Assembly: GCF_029603155.1 (NCBI RefSeq)
Contig: NZ_JAPMUA010000001.1
Coordinates: 496,001-560,000 of the forward strand
DNA length: 64,000 nucleotides
Reading direction: 5' to 3'
Origin: Galbibacter pacificus
GTDB taxonomy: Bacteria > Bacteroidota > Bacteroidia > Flavobacteriales > Flavobacteriaceae
In this document: piece after piece, positions 44,086-53,295 of the stretch
How the letters are laid out: every line of letters begins with the position of its first letter
How positions within the stretch are numbered: position 1 is the stretch's first letter
The notes under the pieces: generated by a model
What the model saw: the letters and a program-made list of their open reading frames with translations, nothing else
Told to the model about the DNA's origin: nothing
The model's database searches: none
Made by a program: the position numbers and the translations under genes

Positions 44086-45075
44086 ATGGCCCAGGAAGAA
44101 AGAATAAAATATTTAATTGAAGTTTACCGGAACAATTCAATTTCCAAGGATGAATACGAAGAATTTGTTGCCTACCTTCAAGATCCCGTTTATAACGACC
44201 TTATTTTATTTTTGATGGACGATGGTACCGCACCGGAAATCAATATAAGTGAAAGGACTGAAAGCAAAACAGTTGATTTTAACCGTTTTGTCCGATCCCG
44301 GACCGGCCGTAAGCACTTTAAAAGGGCAATGCCATGGATCATGGCCACAGCTGCCGTTTTGGCCGTATTGATGATAGCCCGTATATATCCCGAACTAAGG
44401 GCCATGAAGGAGCAGCGGTTGGTAACCATGACCACCCCTATGGGAGAGAAGCGCAATATAACCCTTCCCGACGGCTCCTCCGTATTTTTAAACGCAGGTT
44501 CCAAACTGGTATATCCTCGGGAATTTAAAAAAGAACAGCGTGAAGTACGGCTTGAGGGCGAGGCATTTTTTGAGGTAGTGCACCGACCGGAACATCCGTT
44601 TGTGGTTTTAGCGGGCAATGTAAGGACCGAGGTGCTAGGAACTTCTTTCAACATACGATCTTACAAGGGCGATGCACAGGAACGGATAAGCGTGGCAACG
44701 GGAAAGGTGATGGTTTCTTCAAATGAGCTGAAAAAAGACAGGCAAGTGGTTTTGCTCCCCAATGAGCAGGCCATCTACCAAAGTGGCCATATGGACAAAA
44801 AGAAAGTAAATATCTCGAGGGCCCTGGCATGGAAAAATGGAATTTTGGTATTTGAACAAACCCCTTTGGATCAAGCTGCAATAATGTTGGAGCGATGGTA
44901 TGGAGTACGTATTGTCATAAAAAATAAAGCACTCAACAAATGTACCGTTACCGGTGAGTTTTACAAGAAGGCCAGCTTAAAACAGATTTTGGAAAATTTT
45001 AGATATGTACTGGATGTAGATTATGAATATGTATCGGCCAATGTAGTGGAAATTGATGGAAACCCGTGTCATTAA
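44086..45075 (+). CDS. FecR-family anti-sigma factor (second copy)
   Basis: A 329-residue membrane regulator starting at the ATG at 44086; a TTG three codons earlier is in frame. The order is a cytoplasmic sigma-binding part (about 1-80), a membrane helix (about 82-102), the FecR domain (TTPMGEKRNITLPDGSSVFLNAGSKLVYP, REVRLEGEAFFEVVHRPEHPFVV, VRTEVLGTSFNIRSY), and an STN-like C-terminus (LDQAAIMLERWYGVRI). It should hold the neighbouring sigma factor until the STN-type SusC at 46746 signals. Confidence 0.93.
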   Translation: MAQEERIKYLIEVYRNNSISKDEYEEFVAYLQDPVYNDLILFLMDDGTAPEINISERTESKTVDFNRFVRSRTGRKHFKRAMPWIMATAAVLAVLMIARIYPELRAMKEQRLVTMTTPMGEKRNITLPDGSSVFLNAGSKLVYPREFKKEQREVRLEGEAFFEVVHRPEHPFVVLAGNVRTEVLGTSFNIRSYKGDAQERISVATGKVMVSSNELKKDRQVVLLPNEQAIYQSGHMDKKKVNISRALAWKNGILVFEQTPLDQAAIMLERWYGVRIVIKNKALNKCTVTGEFYKKASLKQILENFRYVLDVDYEYVSANVVEIDGNPCH

Positions 45076-45197
45076 AAAAATATTTAAAAAACTAAAACGA
45101 TTAAGTATATGAACCTTATAAAAACTTCCGTGAAGCGATGATGCCATTAAAATATGTAATAATGCCTAATCCGGATATTAATTTTATATAATTCAAC

Positions 45198-46592
45198 ATG
45201 AAAAACTTTCATATAAAAATGCTCAAGCTACTTTTAATAATGGGAGTCCTGCTTTTTAACATCGCTGGATTTTCACAGGATAAACCAAATATTATCGTTA
45301 TTCTTACAGATGACATGGGGTTTAGCGATATTCAGACTTTTGGGGGTGCCGGCATACCCACGCCTAATATAGACCGTTTGGCAAAAGAAGGTACTAAATT
45401 TACCCAATATTACAGTGCGGCCCCTATTTGTAGCCCGTCGCGAACCAGCATTTTAACCGGTATGTTCCCCGCAAAATGGAACTTTACCACTTTTTTAAAT
45501 GACAGAAAGAGTAACGGGGCCGCAGAACAGGCCAATTATTTAAATGTAAATGCACCTTCCATGGCCAAAATATTGAAGCGGGGAGGGTATGTTACCGGAC
45601 ATTTTGGAAAATGGCACATGGGCGGCGGCCGCGATATTAAAAATGCACCCAATTTTGATAAATATGGTTTCGACGAGCACATAAGCACCTATGAAAGCCC
45701 GGATCCAGATCCCATTATCACTGCCACCAATTGGATATGGTCTCCTGAAGATAGCATAAAACGTTGGGATAGGACAAGGTATTTTGTTGATAAAACCCTG
45801 GATTTCCTTAAAAGGCACAAGGGAAAACCCTGTTTCGTAAATCTATGGCCAGATGATATGCATACGCCTTGGGTGCCGGAAGTAGATTTTCGTTTTACGG
45901 GCAAATTTCCCATGGACCCGGAAGAGGAAAAAGCTTTCCAAATGGTGCTAAAGGAATACGACAAACAAATTGGTAGGCTCCTTGACGGAATAAAAAAAAT
46001 GGGGATCGAAGATAATACCATTATTATTTTCACCAGTGACAATGGGCCCCTGCCGAGTTTTAGGGGCAGCCGTTCGGGAGGACTTCGCGGTACAAAGTTG
46101 TCCCTTTATGAAGGAGGGATACGCATGCCGTTTATCGCCAAATGGCCCGGGCATATACCGGCAGGTAAAGCCGATGATGTTTCGGTATTGAATTCTACAG
46201 ACCTGTTGCCTACATTGGCCGATATTGCTTCGGTAGAATTGCCCAGTAATTATCAGGGAGATGGAGAAGTCAGGACATCGGTATTGTTGGGCAGTCCGTC
46301 CCAACGCAAAAAGGATATGTACTGGGAATACGGAAGGAATCAACATGCCTTTAACTATCCGAAGGGAAAGGACAAGAGCCCGAACCTTGCCATAAGGTCC
46401 GGAAAATGGAAGTTGCTGGTCGATTACCTCCGTAACAATGCCGAACTTTATAATATGGAGAAGGATAAGTTTGAAACCACTAACCTTGCCGGACAATATC
46501 CGGAAATAGTAAAAGAATTGAAACAAAAAGTAATCACCTGGAGGACATACTTACCCGAATTAACACCAGAACGGGCCAATCCTGCCAGATAA
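45198..46592 (+). CDS. Exported sulfatase, S1 family (CSPSR type)
   Basis: A 464-residue sulfatase with a signal peptide (about 1-26, ending FSQ). The formylglycine site is CSPSR at 78-82, preceded by LTDDMGFSDIQTFGG (metal-binding Asp pair) and followed by FGKWHMGGG and FTSDNGP. It lies between fecR and susC, an unusual slot, so it will be transcribed with the transport genes. The arrangement resembles arylsulfatase/GalNAc-6- or GlcNAc-6-sulfatase relatives, but the sulfate position cannot be read from motifs. Confidence 0.92.
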   Translation: MKNFHIKMLKLLLIMGVLLFNIAGFSQDKPNIIVILTDDMGFSDIQTFGGAGIPTPNIDRLAKEGTKFTQYYSAAPICSPSRTSILTGMFPAKWNFTTFLNDRKSNGAAEQANYLNVNAPSMAKILKRGGYVTGHFGKWHMGGGRDIKNAPNFDKYGFDEHISTYESPDPDPIITATNWIWSPEDSIKRWDRTRYFVDKTLDFLKRHKGKPCFVNLWPDDMHTPWVPEVDFRFTGKFPMDPEEEKAFQMVLKEYDKQIGRLLDGIKKMGIEDNTIIIFTSDNGPLPSFRGSRSGGLRGTKLSLYEGGIRMPFIAKWPGHIPAGKADDVSVLNSTDLLPTLADIASVELPSNYQGDGEVRTSVLLGSPSQRKKDMYWEYGRNQHAFNYPKGKDKSPNLAIRSGKWKLLVDYLRNNAELYNMEKDKFETTNLAGQYPEIVKELKQKVITWRTYLPELTPERANPAR

Positions 46593-46660
46593 TATGTAAA
46601 CAATGAAACGATAACTAACCAAACTAAAACAATTAGAACATATGAAGACCTAAAAAAAAT

Positions 46661-46700
46661 GGCCTTCCGTTAATTGGTGACGCAATTAGCAGGGAAGGCC
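46661..46700 (-). terminator. Leader hairpin upstream of the second ECF-linked susC; terminator-like on the minus strand
   Basis: A long stem (GGCCTTCC with GGAAGGCC, extended by GTTAATTG/CAATTAGC with one mismatch and a 2-base bulge) ends 45 bases before the susC ATG. On the minus strand it is followed directly by ATTTTTTTT, giving a good intrinsic terminator facing away from susC. Confidence 0.6.
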
Positions 46701-46745
46701 TTACTGAAACTTAAAATACGTTCCATAAATCAATTACACAAAATT

Positions 46746-49700
46746 ATGAAAAATAATCTTATTAAGACGTGTGTATCTATGACTATACGCTCATTAATAA
46801 TCTGTATCTGGGTGTTTTCAAACTTCACCCTGGCCAATAAGGCAAAAGCCCAGGACCTTAATCAGGTGTACCTGTCCATGAATGTTACCGAAGCAACTTT
46901 GCAACAGGTAATCCATCAAATACAGCAACAAACGGTATTTACTTTTTTTTATCAGGACGGTTTGTTGGATACTAAAGGTAAAAAAGTATCCATTTCCGCA
47001 GGAAATGTTCCGCTAAGGGACATCCTAGATGAAATTGCCGATCAGTTGCAGCTTAGTTACAAGCAGACCAATAATACTATTGCACTTAAAAAACGGGAAG
47101 AAAAACCGGAAATAACAGAGCAATCATATTTAGAACTTCCCCAGACGGGCATAACGGGAACCGTATCTGATGATACCGGTCCGTTACCGGGCGTTAATAT
47201 TGTAGTTAAAGGGACTTCCATAGGAACGCAAACCGATTTTGACGGTCATTATAGCCTGACGGATGTTCCAGATGATGCCATTTTGGTATTTAGTTACATA
47301 GGTTTTGTAACCCAGGAAATCAAGGCGGCCAACCAGACCACTATCGATGTTACCTTAAGGCAAGATGCTCAGGCCCTGGATGAAGTAGTGGTTATAGGTT
47401 ATGGTACCCGTAAACGAAAAGATGTGACTGGAGCCGTGGGAAGTGCAAACCTTGAAGATTTTAGACAAGTTCCCGTAAGTAATGTCGGGCAATTATTGCA
47501 AGGAAATTTACCGGGACTCAATGTAGGCCCGGTAGTGAGCGCAGGGTCAACACCTTCTATTTCGGTAAGGGGCAGAACCACCATATCGGGAAATCAAAAT
47601 GTGTTGATTATCTTGGACGGAATACAATACAACGGTTCTCTGGAATCTATTAATCCAAATGATATAGAATCCATGGACGTATTGAAGGATGCAAGTTCAG
47701 TAGCTGTTTATGGTGCTCAAGGGGCAAATGGCGTAATTCTCATTACCACAAAACAGGGAAAGAAGAATCAACGGCCAAGAGTAACAATTTCTACTTCGTA
47801 TGCAACTCAAGAGCCTTCCAAGGATTTAAGTCCATTAAATCGTGATGATTATTTAGAACATATTAGAAAGCTTCAATATGAAAATGCTTATTTGGGGCCC
47901 GATTATATAAACCCGAACCCCGATTTCGATCTGGCCGATTATATAGATTCTTCCATGTTGGACGAAAATGGAAACATTGTAGATACCAATTTCAATTGGT
48001 GGGATGAAGGAACCCAACTCGGTTTTATAAACGAGCAAAAAATAAGTGTTTCGGGCGGATCAGAAAAAATAAGGTTTTTAATATCCCTTGACCATACCAA
48101 TCAGGAAGGGTTTATTGTAAACGATAAATTTCAGCGTAAAGGAGCAAGGATTAACCTTTCTACCAATGCAACAGATTGGTGGGAAGTAGGCGTTCAAAGT
48201 TTTGCTTCCTTTGTAAATAAAGACGGCGCCGAGCCAAGTATTACAGATTTGGTGCGTACTTCCCCCTTATTAAAACCTTTTGATGAAGAAGGAAACTTAA
48301 TCCCAAACCCTGCCAATACAGCAGTACAGAATCCATTTATTCCTTATTATGTGGACAATTATGAGCGGCACGATTATTTCTTTGCCAACTTTTTCTCGAA
48401 AATCGATTTTCCATTTTTAGAAGGGCTTTCGTATAGGGTAAATTTTGGTAATAATTACAGGATCAATAAAAATTACGGTGCCAGCGAATATGGCTCGGGC
48501 TTAACGGGGTCCGCTTATAAAAACCATGATTTTTATTATGATTATAATTTGGATAACATAATAAATTACAACAGGACTTTTGGCAAGCACGCTATAGACC
48601 TGACTTTATTGTATGGAGCTATAGAAAGAAAATTTGAATATACAGGTGCAAGCGCAAATGATTTTGCAAGGTTGGACCTTGGATATAACAGCCTTGAACA
48701 GGGCGTCAACCAGTTTACCTACTCAGATGCTTGGCGGGAAGCGCTAAATTATCAAATGGCAAGGCTTGATTATAGGTTTGATGACAGGTACCTGTTAACG
48801 GCCACCATTAGAAGGGACGGCTTTTCAGGATTTGCTGCCAACAATAAATACGGTTATTTTCCATCGGTTGCACTGGCCTGGAATATAAACAATGAAAACT
48901 TCTTTAAGGCAGATTGGGTAAGCAATTTAAAGTTGCGTGTAGGTTACGGGACCAGTAGTAACCAGACCAGTAGATATAGTTCTTTGGCAGGTGTAACAAC
49001 CCGAGCTGCCTATGTTTTTGGCGATGGTGGAAGTACGGTGTTTGGGCAACAGCTAACCTCGTTGGCAAATCCCAACCTGAGGTGGGAACGAACCACAGGT
49101 ATTAATCTAGGGCTGGAATATGGTTTTTTAAACGCTAGGATAAATGGCACTGTTGAATATTATTATACCAGGACCAATGATTTACTATTTGATGTTGCCA
49201 TCCCGGATATTACAGGTTTTGAAACCATAAGGACCAACATTGGTGAAATTGAAAACCAGGGGTTTGAATTTGCTATTAAAAGCCTGAATATTGGTACGGA
49301 TAATTTTAAATGGAACACTACCGTTAACTTCGCTACCAATACTACCGAGGTCTTGGAATTAATAGGACGGGATAACGATGGAGATGGTGTAGAAGACGAC
49401 CTTACCGCTAGCAATTTGTTTATTGGCGAACCATTGGGGGTTATTTATGATTATGAGACCGATGGGATCTATCAAATCGGAGACGATATACCCGATGGCT
49501 ATTTCCCTGGGAGTTATAGAATAATAGACCAAAACGGGGACGGTGAAATTACCCCGGCCGACGATAGGGTTATTTTAGGGCATTCCAACCCGGCATATCG
49601 ATTCAGTATCTTAAATACTTTTAAATACAAAGGCATAAGCTTAAGGGTATTTATAAATTCCATACAGGGTGGTAAAAATGGCTACATGCAAAACAACATT

Positions 49701-50063
49701 TACCCCATAACCCTCGACGATAACAATATTAGATGGAATTATTTAAATGACAGGGATTTATGGCAACCAAACCACCCGGAGGGCATAGATCCTGTATTTC
49801 CCGGAAAGAACCCACGGGTTTCCCCAGCTGTATATGGCGACCGCAGTTTTGTTAGGTTGCAGGATGTTAGCCTTAGCTACGACTTTGATAAAGACTTGGT
49901 GAACAAACTAAAAATGGAAAGTTTACAAGTGTTTATAAGTGGGAAGAATATCGCTACATGGACCAAATGGAGGGGGTGGGACCCCGAAACAGGTGTTGGA
50001 TTGGGATCTGGTGGCAGGCCACTTCTTAGAAGCTATTCCCTTGGCCTAAATGTAACCTTTTAA
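46746..50063 (+). CDS. SusC-like TonB-dependent transporter with STN domain (second ECF-linked copy)
   Basis: A 1105-residue transporter. I start at the ATG at 46746, which opens directly into a signal peptide ending near KAKAQ; upstream TTG/GTG codons would put the start inside a hairpin. Domains in order are STN (about 38-95, MNVTEATLQQVIHQIQQQT), carboxypeptidase-like (ITGTVSDDTGPLPGVNIVV), TonB-box-like DEVVVIGYG, plug (SVRGRTTISGNQNVLIILDG, SSVAVYGAQGANGVILITTKQG) and barrel ending LGLNVTF. It should sense its ligand and signal through FecR at 44086. Three sulfatases around it predict a sulfated glycan. Confidence 0.96.
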   Translation: MKNNLIKTCVSMTIRSLIICIWVFSNFTLANKAKAQDLNQVYLSMNVTEATLQQVIHQIQQQTVFTFFYQDGLLDTKGKKVSISAGNVPLRDILDEIADQLQLSYKQTNNTIALKKREEKPEITEQSYLELPQTGITGTVSDDTGPLPGVNIVVKGTSIGTQTDFDGHYSLTDVPDDAILVFSYIGFVTQEIKAANQTTIDVTLRQDAQALDEVVVIGYGTRKRKDVTGAVGSANLEDFRQVPVSNVGQLLQGNLPGLNVGPVVSAGSTPSISVRGRTTISGNQNVLIILDGIQYNGSLESINPNDIESMDVLKDASSVAVYGAQGANGVILITTKQGKKNQRPRVTISTSYATQEPSKDLSPLNRDDYLEHIRKLQYENAYLGPDYINPNPDFDLADYIDSSMLDENGNIVDTNFNWWDEGTQLGFINEQKISVSGGSEKIRFLISLDHTNQEGFIVNDKFQRKGARINLSTNATDWWEVGVQSFASFVNKDGAEPSITDLVRTSPLLKPFDEEGNLIPNPANTAVQNPFIPYYVDNYERHDYFFANFFSKIDFPFLEGLSYRVNFGNNYRINKNYGASEYGSGLTGSAYKNHDFYYDYNLDNIINYNRTFGKHAIDLTLLYGAIERKFEYTGASANDFARLDLGYNSLEQGVNQFTYSDAWREALNYQMARLDYRFDDRYLLTATIRRDGFSGFAANNKYGYFPSVALAWNINNENFFKADWVSNLKLRVGYGTSSNQTSRYSSLAGVTTRAAYVFGDGGSTVFGQQLTSLANPNLRWERTTGINLGLEYGFLNARINGTVEYYYTRTNDLLFDVAIPDITGFETIRTNIGEIENQGFEFAIKSLNIGTDNFKWNTTVNFATNTTEVLELIGRDNDGDGVEDDLTASNLFIGEPLGVIYDYETDGIYQIGDDIPDGYFPGSYRIIDQNGDGEITPADDRVILGHSNPAYRFSILNTFKYKGISLRVFINSIQGGKNGYMQNNIYPITLDDNNIRWNYLNDRDLWQPNHPEGIDPVFPGKNPRVSPAVYGDRSFVRLQDVSLSYDFDKDLVNKLKMESLQVFISGKNIATWTKWRGWDPETGVGLGSGGRPLLRSYSLGLNVTF

Positions 50064-50074
50064 AGAAAGAAAAA

Positions 50075-51730
50075 ATGAGAAAAATAATACTAATAGTTTC
50101 AACAATACTTTTGGCAACAACTTCTTGCAATGATGATTTTTTAGAAGAGAAGCCATTGGATTTTTTAAGTAATGTAAATGCTTATGATACCTACGAGGGC
50201 TTAAATGCCACCGTTAATAATTTATATTGGTTTTCCAGAAGAATTTTTTTCGACAGGGACGAACACCGCCCTTTTGACTTTATTTATGGAACCGATTTGG
50301 TTTACGATGGGCAGTCGAGCACCGATAGGCATACCAATATGATCGCAGCCTACGACCCCAATAGCGGTATCCCTGCTACACATTGGGACAATCTTTATAC
50401 AATGGTTGTCGAGTCTAATATTGTTATCAGTAGGGCGCCGGTTGCAGATATTACGGAAGAACAACAAATAGAAATATTGGCCCAGGCAAGGTTTTTTAGG
50501 GCATTTGCATACAGGGCATTGGTGTATATATGGGGCGGGGTGCCTTTGGTAACAGAAGAGATTACCGAACCGCGAACAGATTTTGTAAGGGCTTCAAAAG
50601 AAGAAGTTTTAAACCAGATAATTGAAGACTTAAATTATGCTGCCAATAACCTGCCCGGTATTACCGAAGCAAAAGATGGCAAACTTAACAATCTTGCTGC
50701 ACAGCATTTATTGTCTGAAGTGTACCTTGCCGCAAATCGGCCACAAGATGCCGTAAATGCTGCCTCGGTGGTCATTAACGATCCTGCGACGGCTTTAATG
50801 CAAAATAGATTCGGGTCAAGGGCCAATGAAACGCCGGGCGATGTATATTGGGACCTGTTCAGGATGAACAATCAAAATAGGGGCTCTGGAAATACAGAAG
50901 CACTTTGGGTGATTCAGTTTGAAACTGATGTATTGGGAGGAAGTACCGTATCTGGAGGCAGAGGTGGTTCGTATATGTTGGAAAGACACCACGCACCCTT
51001 TATAAGAAATGTCAAAGTTAATGGAGAGTCTCCCTTTTTGTGGCCCAAGAGCGATTATACAGGTGGCCGTGGAATAGGTTGGGCCGTTCCTACTTATCAT
51101 TTTACCAACGAAATATGGGAAAGCGATTTTGACAACGATATCCGAAATGCAAACCATAACTTTGTGAGGGAATTCACGGCCGATAATCCAAATTCATCTT
51201 ATTATGGGCAGGTTTTTTCAACGGAAAACCCTCCAGAAGGGGTTGATACCACCCGCGATTTTTATGCTTATCAATCTAAGGTTACTACCCCCATGAACCA
51301 TCCCGATGGACTTTATGACGATAAGGAACTTGGTACCTTAAAGAGTTCCGCGGGAGCGACCTATACCGACCAATATATGTTCCGGATGGCAGAAACATAT
51401 CTCTTAAGGGCAGAAGCATATATGGACCTTGGTAACAATGCCAAAGCAGCAGCAGATATTAATAAGGTTAGGGAAAGGGCACATGCCAATCCAGTGGCTG
51501 CCGGCGATGTTGATATTGACTATATTTTGGATGAGCGGATGAGGGAACTGGGCGTGGAAGAAAAAAGAAGGCTTACCCTAATGAGGCTGGGATTGCTATA
51601 TGATAGGGTAAAAAGGTTTAACCCCTATTATGCAGATGAAATTTTGCCCAAATATAATCTTTGGCCTATTCCAGCTGCTGAAATAGAAAGGAATATTGAT
51701 GCGGAATTGGAACAGAATCCCGGCTATTGA
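50075..51730 (+). CDS. SusD/RagB-family surface lipoprotein (sulfatase locus)
   Basis: A 551-residue SusD-type lipoprotein (TTSC, Cys18, followed by NDD) that starts 11 bases after susC. Landmarks are ILAQARFFRAFAYRALVYIWGGVPLV near 130-155, FRMAETYLLRAEAYMDLGNNAKAAADINKVRERAHA near 425-460, MRELGVEEKRRLTLMRLG, and the end LWPIPAAEIERNIDAELEQNPGY. It is longer than average, with extra loops rich in Asp, Asn and Gly that may shape the glycan pocket. Confidence 0.95.
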   Translation: MRKIILIVSTILLATTSCNDDFLEEKPLDFLSNVNAYDTYEGLNATVNNLYWFSRRIFFDRDEHRPFDFIYGTDLVYDGQSSTDRHTNMIAAYDPNSGIPATHWDNLYTMVVESNIVISRAPVADITEEQQIEILAQARFFRAFAYRALVYIWGGVPLVTEEITEPRTDFVRASKEEVLNQIIEDLNYAANNLPGITEAKDGKLNNLAAQHLLSEVYLAANRPQDAVNAASVVINDPATALMQNRFGSRANETPGDVYWDLFRMNNQNRGSGNTEALWVIQFETDVLGGSTVSGGRGGSYMLERHHAPFIRNVKVNGESPFLWPKSDYTGGRGIGWAVPTYHFTNEIWESDFDNDIRNANHNFVREFTADNPNSSYYGQVFSTENPPEGVDTTRDFYAYQSKVTTPMNHPDGLYDDKELGTLKSSAGATYTDQYMFRMAETYLLRAEAYMDLGNNAKAAADINKVRERAHANPVAAGDVDIDYILDERMRELGVEEKRRLTLMRLGLLYDRVKRFNPYYADEILPKYNLWPIPAAEIERNIDAELEQNPGY

Positions 51731-51783
51731 TACTGTGAACACAGTAAAGTTTATATGCAAATGAAGTTTTTAAAAAGTAGACC

Positions 51784-53259
51784 ATGAGGTACCTTGTTTT
51801 TTTAGCATTCTTATCCTTTTTTAAGGTTTTCTCTTTTCAGGCAAAAAATGACACGCCACCCAATGTCCTGTTTATTTTTGTGGACGACTTACGTCCTGAA
51901 CTTGGGTGTTATGGTACTAAAATAATAAAAACGCCAAACATAGACCGGTTGGCCTCACAAGGGAGTGTTTTTAACAAACATTATGTACAGGTGCCAACTT
52001 GCGGTGCTTCAAGGTATGCCCTGCTTACCGGTTTATTGCCAAAAGCAAAGAACCAATTGAGTAATGAGGCTATTAGGACCTATATTTCCGGTCAACCTGA
52101 AAAGGACACACCGGAGACTTTTATTCATCAACTAAGAAGAAATGGGTATTTTACCGTGGGGATAGGTAAAATAAGCCATTATATCGATGGGCTCTATGGT
52201 TATGCTGAATCCTCTATAGGTGCAAAGCCCGAACTTCCCTATAGTTGGGATAAAAATTTATTTGATCCGGGGAAATGGAAAGATGGCTGGGATGCATTTT
52301 TTGCTTATGCCGATGGCAGTAGCAGGATAACAAAAAAACGGCAGGTGAAACCCTATGAAAATGGAAATGTAGGGGATGAAGGATATCCTGATGGGCTTTC
52401 GGCGAAATTGGCATTGCATCAACTGGATTCCCTGTCAAATTCAAAAAGGCCCTTTTTTCTTGCAGTCGGGTTTTTTAAACCGCACTTGCCGTTCAATGCT
52501 CCAAAAAAATATTGGAACATGTATCGGGAAGACAGTATTCCCCTGACTCCTTCACCAGAGATCCCTGAATATATAAATCTGGCCAGCCTTCATAATAGCC
52601 CGGAATTTAACAGGTATGCACTGGGAGAAGAAAAGCCAGATTTAAATACCCCCGCTTCAAGGGCATATGCACAAAAAATAAGACATGCATATTATGCCGC
52701 GGTAAGCTATATGGATGCCCAAGTGGGTAAGCTTATAGAAAAACTTAAAGAAAAGGGGCTTGATAAAAATACCGTTGTAGTACTCTGGGGAGACCATGGC
52801 TGGCAACTTGGCGACCATAGGGTATGGGGCAAGCATACTTTGTTTGAAAGGGCACTCCGCAGTCCATTGATTATTGTGGATCCCAGGATTAAGGAGCAGA
52901 AAAAGAAAATTGACAAAATTGTTAGCTCTATAGATGTTTATCCTACTCTCATGGAGATGTGCAATGTAGAAATGCCCTATAAAACCAAGGGAAGAAGCAT
53001 GATAGGCCTACTTTACCAAAACGAATTGGATAAGGCATGGAAGGAGGCTTCATACAGTTATTTCAACAAGGGAATATCCGTAAGGGTACCCCGTTATAGA
53101 TATACAAAATATTTTAGGGATGAATTTCCTGTCGTTGAATTATATGACCATACTGTCGATCCCAATGAAAATGTCAATATTGCGGCAACCAAGCCTCACC
53201 TGGTAAAAAAGCTGGATAGTATATTAGAAGAAGGAGATACAGGGCTTTATTTAAAATGA
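51784..53259 (+). CDS. Exported sulfatase, iduronate-2-sulfatase-like (CGASR type)
   Basis: A 491-residue sulfatase with a signal peptide (about 1-20). The formylglycine site is CGASR at 73-77, the C-x-A-x-R variant found in iduronate-2-sulfatase-like enzymes, preceded by IFVDDLRPELGCYG. Other family marks are FFLAVGFFKPHLPFNAPKKYW and LWGDHGWQLGDH with metal and substrate His and Asp. It follows susD by 53 bases and precedes another sulfatase by 36. Iduronate is not certain; bacterial relatives also act on other 2-O-sulfated sugars. Confidence 0.92.
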   Translation: MRYLVFLAFLSFFKVFSFQAKNDTPPNVLFIFVDDLRPELGCYGTKIIKTPNIDRLASQGSVFNKHYVQVPTCGASRYALLTGLLPKAKNQLSNEAIRTYISGQPEKDTPETFIHQLRRNGYFTVGIGKISHYIDGLYGYAESSIGAKPELPYSWDKNLFDPGKWKDGWDAFFAYADGSSRITKKRQVKPYENGNVGDEGYPDGLSAKLALHQLDSLSNSKRPFFLAVGFFKPHLPFNAPKKYWNMYREDSIPLTPSPEIPEYINLASLHNSPEFNRYALGEEKPDLNTPASRAYAQKIRHAYYAAVSYMDAQVGKLIEKLKEKGLDKNTVVVLWGDHGWQLGDHRVWGKHTLFERALRSPLIIVDPRIKEQKKKIDKIVSSIDVYPTLMEMCNVEMPYKTKGRSMIGLLYQNELDKAWKEASYSYFNKGISVRVPRYRYTKYFRDEFPVVELYDHTVDPNENVNIAATKPHLVKKLDSILEEGDTGLYLK

Positions 53260-53295
53260 GAGTAAAAGGAAAGGTATAAATACTAAAAACCACTT

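Noticed and set aside
45948..46526. Long antisense open frame (192 codons) inside the sulfatase gene
   Set aside because: It lies wholly within a well-supported sulfatase, has no family signature, and is explained by codon bias on the coding strand. The same applies to antisense frames at 5748-6254 and 53899-54423.
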